This document shows, one piece after another, positions 26,398 through 34,541 of a stretch of 61,598 bases of DNA. The position numbers were made by a program, and so were the translations under genes. Within the stretch, counting starts at the first letter, position 1; each line of letters starts with the position of its first letter. Source of the stretch: an uncultured Acetatifactor sp. (lineage in GTDB: Bacteria; Bacillota; Clostridia; Lachnospirales; Lachnospiraceae); contig CAJUIA010000023.1 in the NCBI GenBank assembly GCA_910586485.1, forward strand, positions 1 to 61,598, given 5' to 3'. Under the pieces are notes generated by a model that was not told where the DNA came from, did no database searches, and saw only the letters and a list, made by a program, of their open reading frames with translations.

Positions 26398-27147
26398 ATG
26401 CTGACTCAGGAAATCCGCACCATGGACGAGCTTCTGCAGTTCATGAACGGCTTATATGATAAACATGGAAGCAGGCTCTGGTATCGGGGCCAGGAGGATG
26501 CGGCAGGAACCCTGATTCCCTCTATCCAACGAAGCAAACGGCGCCTGAATGTGGAGCGGTACATCACCAATGACTTTTATATCCGGGCAAGGCAGATTAC
26601 GGAGAACCCGCCGGCCAAGCATAATTACGCCGCCTGGGTCTCCCTGATGCAGCACTACGGCCTGCCCACCAGAATGCTGGATTGGAGCGAATCCCCTTTG
26701 ATCGCCGCTTTTTTTGCCACGGAGACCTACCGCGCCACGGAAAGCCTGGACGCCTGCGTGTGGGTGCTGGCTCCCGATCTTTTAAATGAGCGGGAAGGCT
26801 TCGGACGCTGTATTTACCCCATTGACGCGGATACCACTCAGGAGATGCTGCTGCCCGCCTTCAAGCATAATCACCATAACCCGGAGCTGGTAGACAGGAT
26901 CCTTGCCTGCAGCTCCACGGAAAACAATCTGCGGATGTATTCCCAGCATGCCAACTTTACGGTGCATAATTCCCTGCGGCATCTGGAGGACATCTGCCAG
27001 GACAACATGCTCTACAAGATCATCATTCCCGGCAGCAGGAAAGAATATTTTATCAAAAGCCTGCGGGCCTTCGGTATCACAGAAAGCTTTGTATATCCGG
27101 ATCTGGAGCATATCTCCAGCGATCTGCGGGATCAGTATGGAATCTAG
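26398..27147 (+). CDS. FRG domain-containing protein
   Basis: A 249-residue protein with an FRG domain covering nearly its whole length. SRLWYRGQEDAAGTLIPSIQ is the N-terminal RGQ motif, followed by LMQHYGLPTRMLDWSESPL, a highly conserved FRG segment, and SQHANFTVH. The family's function is unknown; it is often found in mobile or defence contexts. The start is uncertain. ATG at 26398, GTG at 26359 and ATG at 26347 or 26302 are in frame; I prefer 26398 because upstream DNA forms hairpins. The stop is only 31 bp ahead of the sugar ABC ATPase start, so it appears to head the ABC importer operon, which is unusual. Confidence 0.85.
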   Translation: MLTQEIRTMDELLQFMNGLYDKHGSRLWYRGQEDAAGTLIPSIQRSKRRLNVERYITNDFYIRARQITENPPAKHNYAAWVSLMQHYGLPTRMLDWSESPLIAAFFATETYRATESLDACVWVLAPDLLNEREGFGRCIYPIDADTTQEMLLPAFKHNHHNPELVDRILACSSTENNLRMYSQHANFTVHNSLRHLEDICQDNMLYKIIIPGSRKEYFIKSLRAFGITESFVYPDLEHISSDLRDQYGI

Positions 27148-27178
27148 CATAAATAAATATTATTGTGGGGAGGACGCC

Positions 27179-28282
27179 ATGAAAATCGTATTGGATCATC
27201 TGACAAAAAAATTTCCCAGCCGAAACAAAAAGGAACGCGGCGAGGTTACCGCCGTGGGGGATTTCTGCTTTGAGATTCCGGACGGTAAGCTGGTCGGGCT
27301 TTTGGGGCCCTCCGGCTGTGGAAAAAGTACCACCTTAAACTTGATCTGCGGCCTGTTAAAGCCTACGGAGGGAAAAATTTTTTTCGGAGACGATGACGTG
27401 ACCGGCCTGCCGCCGGAAAACAGAGGGGTGGGACTGGTATTTCAAAATTATGCCCTCTACCCTCACCTGACTGTCCGCAAAAACATTCAATTTCCTCTGG
27501 AAAATCTAAAAGGCGACGCCAAGCTTACAAAAGAAGAAATGGACGGCAAGGTATATGCCGCAGCTAAACTGGTGCAGATCGAGGGATTGATGGAACGTAA
27601 GCCCAGCGAGCTTTCCGGCGGCCAGCAGCAGCGGGTGGCTATCGCCAGAGCCCTGGTAAAGATGCCAAAGGTGCTTTTACTGGACGAGCCCCTCTCCAAT
27701 CTGGATGCCAGACTGCGGCTGCAAACCAGAGAAGAGATCCGGCGTATTCAGAAGGAAACAAAGATTACCACCATTTTCGTCACCCATGACCAGGATGAAG
27801 CCATGAGCATCTCCGACCTGATTGTGGTCATGAAAGACGGCTATGTACAGCAGATCGGCAAACCACAGGAGGTCTATGACAATCCGGTGAATCTGTTCGT
27901 GGCAAAGTTCCTGGGTACACCCCCCATTAATGTCTTTGACGGCCGGGTCAAGGACGGTATGCTCTACATCGGTGAGGATGCAGTCTTAAAAGCGGAGGGC
28001 ATCCCCGATCAGGAGGTTCATGCAGGCATCCGCCCAGAGGGCTTTGTCCTTCAGGAAGACGGGCCTCTGCACCTTCAGATGAAGCGCCTGGAGGTCATGG
28101 GCAGGGACGTCAGCATTGTCTCCGGCCATCCCTGCTGCCAGAGCGAAACCATCCGCTCCATTATCCCGGCGGAAAGCAAAGTAGACACTGCTTCCGATAC
28201 CATCCGCTTTGCATTAAAGCCCGCCAAGGTATATCTGTTTGCCAAGGCCACGGATGAGCGCATCTATTTGCAGCTGCAATAA
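27179..28282 (+). CDS. Carbohydrate ABC importer ATPase (MalK/UgpC type)
   Basis: A 367-residue ATPase of the CUT1 sugar/glycerol-phosphate importers. Walker A is GPSGCGKST, the Q-loop lies in VFQNYALYPHLTV, the signature is LSGGQQQR, Walker B is LLLDEPLSNLDA, and the switch is FVTHDQDEA. The C-terminal TOBE domain (FLGTPPINVF then GIRPEGF) regulates the ATPase. The start at 27179 follows GGGGAGGACGCC. Only one such ATPase is present with its own permeases, so it is probably dedicated. The order ATPase - permease - permease - binding protein is unusual, since binding proteins are normally first. Confidence 0.94.
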   Translation: MKIVLDHLTKKFPSRNKKERGEVTAVGDFCFEIPDGKLVGLLGPSGCGKSTTLNLICGLLKPTEGKIFFGDDDVTGLPPENRGVGLVFQNYALYPHLTVRKNIQFPLENLKGDAKLTKEEMDGKVYAAAKLVQIEGLMERKPSELSGGQQQRVAIARALVKMPKVLLLDEPLSNLDARLRLQTREEIRRIQKETKITTIFVTHDQDEAMSISDLIVVMKDGYVQQIGKPQEVYDNPVNLFVAKFLGTPPINVFDGRVKDGMLYIGEDAVLKAEGIPDQEVHAGIRPEGFVLQEDGPLHLQMKRLEVMGRDVSIVSGHPCCQSETIRSIIPAESKVDTASDTIRFALKPAKVYLFAKATDERIYLQLQ

Positions 28283-28325
28283 TTTGCTTGATGAGTCGCG
28301 GCAAAGCTGCGGCAGGGAGGTTGGT

Positions 28326-29222
28326 ATGGAAAAACAAAATTTTAAGGGCTGGCTGTACCTGATTCCGGCCATTTTATTCTTAGGTGTGTTTATGATTTAC
28401 CCCCTGATCGACGTGTTTGTATACTCCTTCGAAGAGGGATACAATTCCGCCTCTCAGACCTATCTTGGCACCGGCGGCTATAATTATTCCTATGTCCTGC
28501 ACGACCCTTACTTTCTGCAGGCCGTAAAGAATACCTTTATCCTGGTAATCATTACCGTGCCCGTTTCCACTCTTCTGGCGCTGCTGATCTCCATGGGGTT
28601 AAGCTCCATCAAGCCTCTGCGGAATCTGTTTCAGACCGTGTATTTCCTGCCTTATGTGACAAACACCCTGGCAGTAGGCCTGGTATTCATGATTTTATTT
28701 AAGAAAACTGCCTATTCCGACGGCTTGGTAAATTTGCTCATCAATCTGTTCGGCGGCAGCTCCGTGGACTTCATTGACGGCCCTTATTGGGCAAAAATGT
28801 TTGTACTGTGTTTTTACACGGTGTGGGTGGTGCTGCCCTTTAAAATCCTGATTCTCACAAGCGCTCTGGCCAGCGTAAACCAGGTGTACTATAATGCGGC
28901 GAAGGTGGACGGCACCGGCAGCTTCCGGATTTTCCGCAAGATCACCATCCCCATGATCTCGCCCATGATCTTCTATCTTGTGATTACCGGCTTTATCGGC
29001 GCCTTCAAGGCATACAGCGACGCAGTGGCTCTGTTTGGCACGAATTTAAACGCCGCAGAGATGAATACCATTGTGGGATACGTATACGATATGCTGTACG
29101 GCGACAGCGGCGGCTACCCTTCCTATGCTTCCGCCGCCGCCATCATCCTGTTTGCCATCGTGCTTACCATCACCTGCATCAATCTGCTGGTCAGCAGAAA
29201 GCATGTCCATTATGCGAGTTGA
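28326..29222 (+). CDS. Carbohydrate ABC transporter permease (MalF/UgpA type)
   Basis: A 298-residue inner-membrane permease with six hydrophobic segments. The EAA-loop region is YYNAAKVDGTGSFRIFRKITIPMI, which contacts the ATPase. The first helix LYLIPAILFLGVFMIYPL is typical of UgpA/MalF N-termini. The start at 28326 follows GGGAGGTTGGT. It is 43 bp after the ATPase gene and 69 bp before the second permease gene. It probably forms the heterodimeric channel with that second permease. Confidence 0.93.
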   Translation: MEKQNFKGWLYLIPAILFLGVFMIYPLIDVFVYSFEEGYNSASQTYLGTGGYNYSYVLHDPYFLQAVKNTFILVIITVPVSTLLALLISMGLSSIKPLRNLFQTVYFLPYVTNTLAVGLVFMILFKKTAYSDGLVNLLINLFGGSSVDFIDGPYWAKMFVLCFYTVWVVLPFKILILTSALASVNQVYYNAAKVDGTGSFRIFRKITIPMISPMIFYLVITGFIGAFKAYSDAVALFGTNLNAAEMNTIVGYVYDMLYGDSGGYPSYASAAAIILFAIVLTITCINLLVSRKHVHYAS

Positions 29223-29291
29223 CATGGATTATTTATACCGCCCAAGACAGTACCACAGGAAATTTGCGCCTGCGCAGAAACGGAGAATACT

Positions 29292-30167
29292 ATGAAAAAT
29301 CAAACCGATTATGAAAGAATAGAAAAACAGGCAAAAGCCCGGAAAAGGGCAGGAAATATAATCTGTTACTTTTTCCTGACCCTCTGGGCAGTTATCGTAC
29401 TGTTTCCCTTTTACTGGATGGTCCTGACCTCCGTAAAAAACTACGGCACCTATAATTCCGAGCGGATTCCGGCGTTTTTTACCCTTTCTCCAACCCTGCA
29501 GAACTATCTGGACGCCTTTACTGCCGTCTCTTTGGGAAAATATCTGTTGAACACCCTGATCTTTACCCTGGTAACCACCTCCATCATGCTGGTAGTCATC
29601 ACTCTTGCGGCTTTTGCCTTTGCAAGACTGAATTTCAAGGGAAGGGATCTGGTATTCACCCTCTTTTTGTCCCTGATGATGATCCCTAACGAGCTGGTGG
29701 TGATCACAAACTTTGTCACCGTCACCAATCTTGGATTAAGAAACACCTTTACCGGACTGATCCTGCCCTCCGTCACCTCCGTGTTCTACATCTACCTGCT
29801 GCGGGAAAATTTTGCCCAGGTGCCTGATTCCCTGTATTACGCAGCAAAGGTGGACGGCACCTCAGACTTTCGTTATCTGTGGAAAGTAATGATTCCAATA
29901 TGTAAACCCACTCTCATTACCATCATCATCTTAAAGGTGATCGAATGCTGGAACTCCTTTGTCTGGCCCAGGCTGATTACAGATGACCCTAATTATTTCC
30001 TGGTGTCCAACGGCATTCAGGAAATCCGGGAAAACGGCTTTGGACGTGAAAATATTCCGGCAATGATGGCAGCCGTGGTTGTGATTTCCCTGCCCCTGAT
30101 TATCCTGTTTTTAGTCTTCCGCAAAAAGATCATGGAGGGTGTGGCAAGAGGAGGTACAAAAGCATGA
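29292..30167 (+). CDS. Carbohydrate ABC transporter permease (MalG/UgpE type)
   Basis: A 291-residue permease with six membrane helices, starting ICYFFLTLWAVIVLFPFYWM. The EAA loop is YYAAKVDGTSDFRYLWKVMIP. YLLRENF precedes it as in UgpE/MalG proteins. The start at 29292 follows AACGGAGAATACT. Its last four bases overlap the start of the binding-protein gene (ATGA), indicating coupled translation. Confidence 0.93.
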   Translation: MKNQTDYERIEKQAKARKRAGNIICYFFLTLWAVIVLFPFYWMVLTSVKNYGTYNSERIPAFFTLSPTLQNYLDAFTAVSLGKYLLNTLIFTLVTTSIMLVVITLAAFAFARLNFKGRDLVFTLFLSLMMIPNELVVITNFVTVTNLGLRNTFTGLILPSVTSVFYIYLLRENFAQVPDSLYYAAKVDGTSDFRYLWKVMIPICKPTLITIIILKVIECWNSFVWPRLITDDPNYFLVSNGIQEIRENGFGRENIPAMMAAVVVISLPLIILFLVFRKKIMEGVARGGTKA

Positions 30168-31765
30168 AAAAGTGTAAACTGCTCCTGCTCTTTACGTTTA
30201 TCTCCCTGTTTGCCCTCACCGGCTGTCACGGCTCTAAGGGAAGAGCGCCCTTTACAATTCCCGCTGAATTTGATGCCTCCAGAGACTATGAGATTACCTT
30301 TTGGGCCAAAAACGACACCAACAAGACCCAGACGGACATTTATAAAAAAGCCATCGAGGATTTTGAAGAGCTATACCCCAATATTACCGTAAACTTAAGG
30401 CTGTACACAGACTACGGCGTGATCTACAACGATGTCATTACCAATATTGCCACCGATACCACCCCTAACGTGTGCATCACCTACCCTGACCATATCGCCA
30501 CCTATCTGACGGGTGTAAACGTGGTAGTCCCGCTGGATGATCTGTTTACGGATGAAAGATACGGTCTGGGCGGCAGTGAAATACTGTTTGACGCCCCTGT
30601 CCGGGATGAGCTTCTTCCGCAGTTTCTGGAGGAATGCTCCTTCAGCGGTCATTATTATGCCGTTCCCTTTATGCGTTCCAGCGAGGCCTGCTATATCAAC
30701 AAGACCTATGTAGAGGCTTTGGGATTTCAGCTTCCGGAAACCCTCACCTGGGACTTTATCTGGGAGGTTGCCGACGCGGCAACGGCCAGGGATGAAAACG
30801 GTAATTATCTGGTCAACGGGCAAAGCGTCATGATCCCCTTCATCTATAAGTCCACGGACAACATGATGATCCAGATGCTGAAACAGAAAAACGCCGGATA
30901 TTCCACGCCGGAGGGCGAAATCCTGATCTTTAACGACACCACAAAGGAGCTGCTGTTAAACATAGCGGACCATGTGGAAAAGGGAGCCTTTTCCACCTTT
31001 AAAATATCCAGCTACCCCGGCAATTTTTTTAACGCCGGCCAGTGCATTTTTGCCATCGACTCCACGGCAGGGGCTACCTGGATGGGCTCCCACGCACCGC
31101 TGCTGGACATCAGTGAAGACCAGCTGGTGGAATTTGAGACAGTGGTGATGAAGGTTCCGCAGTTTGATCCGGCAAATCCCGCCATGATCTCTCAGGGGCC
31201 CTCCGTGTGCGTGTTTAATAAGAAGGATCCACAGGAGGTTCTGGCCTCCTGGCTGTTTACCCAATATCTGCTGACCAATGAAGTGCAGATCGCCTATTCT
31301 CAGACGGAAGGGTACGTTCCCGTTACCTCCAAGGCGCAGAATTCCGCGGAATATCAGGATTACCTGTCCCGTGCCGGAGAAGACAACGAGCTTCATTACG
31401 ACGTCAAGCTCAAGGCCGCCGGGCTGCTTCTTGACAATCCGGACAGCACCTTTGTAACTCCCGTATTCAACGGCTCTGCCTCCCTGCGGAGCGCTGCCGG
31501 GCAGCTGATTGAAAATGTAGCCAAATCCGTCCGCCGCAAGGAAACGGTAGATGCCGCCTACATGGAAAAGCTGTACGATGATGTAAAAAGCCTGTACCGT
31601 CTGGACCAGAAAAGTGCCTCCGTCACAGGCAGGGCCGAGCTTGGCCCGCTCCCCAAAACAGCGGTAATTCTGCTGTCTGCATTGGGGCTGGCCTGGCTGC
31701 TGATTATTGTTTATGTATGCCGGGAAGCAGTAAAGCTTCGGAAAACCCGTCATAATGCCCATTGA
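30164..31765 (+). CDS. Solute-binding lipoprotein with extra C-terminal membrane anchor
   Basis: A 533-residue binding protein of the sugar importer. The lipoprotein signal is LLLLFTFISLFALTGC (lipid Cys21). The family-1 binding fold follows: DYEITFWAKNDTNKTQTDIY, then VCITYPDHIATYLTG, AVPFMRSSEACYINK and the hinge region. The C-terminal 34 residues contain a hydrophobic helix (AVILLSALGLAWLLIIVYVC, about 500-519) and a basic tail, as in a type I membrane anchor. A lipid anchor plus a C-terminal helix is not typical of binding proteins. It is coupled to the permease by a 4-bp overlap. The substrate is not evident. Confidence 0.9.
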   Translation: MKKCKLLLLFTFISLFALTGCHGSKGRAPFTIPAEFDASRDYEITFWAKNDTNKTQTDIYKKAIEDFEELYPNITVNLRLYTDYGVIYNDVITNIATDTTPNVCITYPDHIATYLTGVNVVVPLDDLFTDERYGLGGSEILFDAPVRDELLPQFLEECSFSGHYYAVPFMRSSEACYINKTYVEALGFQLPETLTWDFIWEVADAATARDENGNYLVNGQSVMIPFIYKSTDNMMIQMLKQKNAGYSTPEGEILIFNDTTKELLLNIADHVEKGAFSTFKISSYPGNFFNAGQCIFAIDSTAGATWMGSHAPLLDISEDQLVEFETVVMKVPQFDPANPAMISQGPSVCVFNKKDPQEVLASWLFTQYLLTNEVQIAYSQTEGYVPVTSKAQNSAEYQDYLSRAGEDNELHYDVKLKAAGLLLDNPDSTFVTPVFNGSASLRSAAGQLIENVAKSVRRKETVDAAYMEKLYDDVKSLYRLDQKSASVTGRAELGPLPKTAVILLSALGLAWLLIIVYVCREAVKLRKTRHNAH

Positions 31766-31789
31766 TTTTCTGAAAATTTATTGTATAAT
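31762..31789 (+). promoter_or_regulatory. Promoter of the repeat-rich lipoprotein
   Basis: -35 TTGATT (31762-31767) overlaps the stop of the binding-protein gene. -10 TATAAT (31784-31789) follows with 16-bp spacing. An about 78-nt leader precedes AGAGGAG and the ATG at 31868. Confidence 0.65.
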
Positions 31790-31867
31790 GTTTTTGATTC
31801 CTAAAAACGCAGCTGCTTAAATTTTTGCACGGCTGCATGCAATCACTTTTAGAAAAGAGGAGAAACT

Positions 31868-32758
31868 ATGAAAAAGTCACTGATTTTAGTTCTGGCACTT
31901 ACACTGGCACTTACCTTCACCGCCTGCGGCGATGATTCCGATGCCGGCAAGAGCTCTGAGGCAAACAACAGCGCTGAGGCCAGCAATGGCTCTGACGCAA
32001 ACAACGATGCTGAGGCCAACAAGGACTCTGACGCAAACAACGATGCTGAGGCCAACAAGGACTCTGACGCAAACAACGATGCTGAAGGCGACGTAAAGTC
32101 CGAAGGCGTCATGACCTACGCAGAATATGCGGCAGCAGCTCTTGACACCGAGGTTACCGTTGAGGCCTATGTGCAGGCACATCAGTCCTGGTGGGAAAAG
32201 GAAGGCGTGGGCAAGATTACCGTTTACGCACAGGACAAGGACGGCGCTTACTTTATGTACGAGATGAACTGCTCCAAGGAAGACAGCGAAAAGCTTGTTC
32301 CCGGCACCAAAATCAAGGTTACCGGTTATAAGAGCGAATGGGCCGGCGAAGTGGAAATCATAGATGCAAGCTTCGAGATTCTTGAAGGCAGCTACATTGC
32401 GGAGCCCGTTGACGTAACTACATACCTTGGCCTGGATGATCTGGCAAACTATCAGAACCAGTTCGTATCCTTCAAGGGCATGACCGTTGAGACCTATGAA
32501 AAGGACGGCGTATCCTACGACAGTGCTTTCGTTTACAATGACGATAACTCCGGTGAGCGCGGCAGCGACCTGTACTTTAATGTGTCTTCAAACGGTACTA
32601 CCTATACCTTCTGCGTTGAGTCTTATCTGTGCGATAAGGACACGGACGTTTACAAGGCTGTTGAAAACCTTAAAGCAGGCGATGTAGTTGATCTGGAGGG
32701 CTTCCTGTACTGGTACAACGGTGCAAATCCTCACATCACTTCCGTAACCGTAAAGTAA
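31868..32758 (+). CDS. Lipoprotein with acidic repeats and two OB-fold-like domains
   Basis: A 296-residue lipoprotein, signal KKSLILVLALTLALTFTAC (lipid Cys20). Residues 21-75 are a low-complexity acidic/Asn linker, including 12-residue repeats SDANNDAEANKD. The mature domains look like two OB-fold units: VTVEAYVQAHQSWW..ITVYAQDKDGAYFMYEMNC..GTKIKVTGYKSEWAGEVEI, and FVSFKGMTVE..FVYNDDNSG..GDVVDLEGFLYWYNG. Such domains occur in surface proteins of Lachnospiraceae; the role is unknown. It has its own promoter and is followed by a strong terminator, so it is monocistronic. The start follows AAAGAGGAGAAACT. Confidence 0.83.
   Translation: MKKSLILVLALTLALTFTACGDDSDAGKSSEANNSAEASNGSDANNDAEANKDSDANNDAEANKDSDANNDAEGDVKSEGVMTYAEYAAAALDTEVTVEAYVQAHQSWWEKEGVGKITVYAQDKDGAYFMYEMNCSKEDSEKLVPGTKIKVTGYKSEWAGEVEIIDASFEILEGSYIAEPVDVTTYLGLDDLANYQNQFVSFKGMTVETYEKDGVSYDSAFVYNDDNSGERGSDLYFNVSSNGTTYTFCVESYLCDKDTDVYKAVENLKAGDVVDLEGFLYWYNGANPHITSVTVK
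31991..32084 (+). repeat. 36-bp in-frame tandem repeats in the lipoprotein linker
   Basis: Two full identical 36-bp units (31991-32026 and 32027-32062) and a partial third (to 32084) encode SDANNDAEANKD. The identity suggests recent slippage. Length changes would only alter the spacer between lipid anchor and folded domain. Confidence 0.85.
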
Positions 32759-32787
32759 TTTAAATACCATCTAAAATTTTCGACATT

Positions 32788-32828
32788 TAAAAAGGAGCTG
32801 TCGTACCTTGGTACGCAGCTCCTTTTTG
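32788..32828 (+). terminator. Strong intrinsic terminator
   Basis: AAAAAGGAGCTG pairs with CAGCTCCTTTTT around an inner GTACC/GGTAC stem, followed by T5. It is 30 bp after the lipoprotein stop. The A run on the other side makes it potentially bidirectional for the convergent MutS-like operon. Confidence 0.85.
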
Positions 32829-32889
32829 TCATGTGCGTCCGGTGACATCTGTCTTACTCCGTATCACCCCGGCTCACGTTCAGGCAGTA

Positions 32890-34515
32890 TTATGGCTTTC
32901 CGATCATTTCCTCATACAAATCCAGCCCGAAGCTGGTCAGCTCCGGCGCCCCTGCAATCATCTTATATGTTCTGGTACCGTCTTCCTTTCGCTGGGCAGT
33001 AAGAAAAGCAGCTTCCGGCAGCTGCCGCTCATACATTGTCCGCGCGAATGCCAGCAGGTGGGTGACTGTCAGCACCTTGACCCCCGCCTCCACCATGGCC
33101 CGGATCACATCATCGGCAATCCCGGAGCCTTCTTCCTCCGTGGTAGTAGCAAAGGATTCGTTTAACAGCACCATGGAGCCGTCGCCCAGATGCCGGATAA
33201 TCCCGTCGATACGCCCCAGCTCTTCGTCCAGCCTGCCGCTGTTCATGGCGCTGTCCTCCCGTCTGGTGAAATGCGTAAAAAGATGGGGAAAAATACCGCC
33301 GGTATAGGCCGCAGCACAGACCGGCATACCGCATTGCAGCATAACCTGAGCAATGCCGATGCTGCGTAAAAAGGTGGACTTTCCGCCCTGATTTGCACCT
33401 GTGACCACCAGGAGCCGCTTTCCGTCCGCTGCGCAGTCATTGCCTACAGGCTTCCGGCCCCGGTAAACCGCCATGCAAAACTCCATCAAGTCCTGAAAAT
33501 GCAGCTCTTCTCTGCTTCCTGCTTCCGGAAAGCATAAATGTATGTGAGAATGCAGGCAGCGGGTAAACAGATTACAGCACGCCTGATAAAAGGCCGTCTG
33601 CTCATAAAGCGCTTCAAAAAAGCATTTCAGTTCCTCCATCATGGGACGAAAGCCGTCCATCATATAGACAACAATCTGCTCCTTCAGCTGCTCCAGATCC
33701 TCTAAAAGCTCCACATTCTTTAAAACCAGCGTAGGCTCCTGGGCAAAGGCCGTCAGCATTTTTTCCCGCAGGGTCATCTCCCCTTTTCTCTTTTTCAGCT
33801 TCCTCGTGACGGTGGACACCTCCTCCAGCCTGACCCTGCCCAGCTTCAAACCGTCTTCCACACTACAGTCCAGGACCATGCGGGATATATTTTCCCTTTT
33901 GCTCCCGCTGCCTTCCAGGGAATATTCCTCCTGACCGTCACCGTAAAAAAGTATATCCGAAAGGATCCCGCGAATCCTTTCTTCCTGTTCCTCCCCAAAC
34001 CCTTCTTCCAGTCTGCTGCAAAAGTCTGTAAGCCCCCTGGAGCGCAGCTTTCCGTAATACCTGCGGCACAGCTCCCTGATGCGGGCAAGCGTATTCACAA
34101 ACAGATACAGAATCTCGATTCTGGAAAGCAGATTGGCCTTTTTTTCTCTGGAGCCCGGCTTGTCCAGCTGCTGCTTTCCCAGCGCCTCCCAGCGGAAGGT
34201 CATCTCCCTGGAAATCTCATACAGCGCGTCCATAAACTCCATATTTTCCATACAGTCCCCCAGAATTTCCTGGCGGTACTTTATTTCCGCTTTTGTTTTA
34301 AGAGGCACCATCATGACCTTTTTCATGATCTCTGCCAGATGCCTGTCAGCCTCGTCTGCCCGCTGTACCGTTCCCTTCTTCGGCTCCTGGCTTCTGGAGC
34401 CCACCTGAAACAAGATGGAAAGCCCCAGGTCCCGAATGATGCTTTCAGGATCGTAATAGCTTTCCATGTATTTCCATTCTCTGTCAGGATATAAAAGCCA
34501 TACCTTCATTGCCAT
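32890..34515 (-). CDS. MutS-like ATPase, paralogue A
   Basis: A 541-residue MutS-family ATPase without an N-terminal mismatch-recognition domain. Residues 1-350 are a helical core and clamp-like region. Walker A is TGANQGGKSTF (about 373-382, where MutS has NMGGKS). Walker B is MVLLNESFATT, where MutS and MutS2 have DE. The signature region is EEGSGIADDV and the switch His lies in TVTHLLAFA. The start at 34515 follows AAAGGAG. The gene is 26 bp after paralogue B and co-transcribed with it and with a DHH phosphoesterase. No MutS2 Smr domain or MutS1 domain I is present. Similar short MutS proteins in Clostridia have unknown roles. Confidence 0.88.
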   Translation of the reverse strand: MAMKVWLLYPDREWKYMESYYDPESIIRDLGLSILFQVGSRSQEPKKGTVQRADEADRHLAEIMKKVMMVPLKTKAEIKYRQEILGDCMENMEFMDALYEISREMTFRWEALGKQQLDKPGSREKKANLLSRIEILYLFVNTLARIRELCRRYYGKLRSRGLTDFCSRLEEGFGEEQEERIRGILSDILFYGDGQEEYSLEGSGSKRENISRMVLDCSVEDGLKLGRVRLEEVSTVTRKLKKRKGEMTLREKMLTAFAQEPTLVLKNVELLEDLEQLKEQIVVYMMDGFRPMMEELKCFFEALYEQTAFYQACCNLFTRCLHSHIHLCFPEAGSREELHFQDLMEFCMAVYRGRKPVGNDCAADGKRLLVVTGANQGGKSTFLRSIGIAQVMLQCGMPVCAAAYTGGIFPHLFTHFTRREDSAMNSGRLDEELGRIDGIIRHLGDGSMVLLNESFATTTEEEGSGIADDVIRAMVEAGVKVLTVTHLLAFARTMYERQLPEAAFLTAQRKEDGTRTYKMIAGAPELTSFGLDLYEEMIGKP

Positions 34516-34541
34516 CCCATACTCCTTTATGCGCTTCCGGT

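Noticed and set aside
30956..31762. Minus-strand open frame of 268 codons across the binding protein
   Set aside because: The opposite strand encodes the solute-binding lipoprotein; the minus frame has no start context and low-complexity Gly/Gln content.
31991..32084. CRISPR-like repeats
   Set aside because: The units are adjacent without spacers and lie in frame in a lipoprotein linker, so they are coding tandem repeats.
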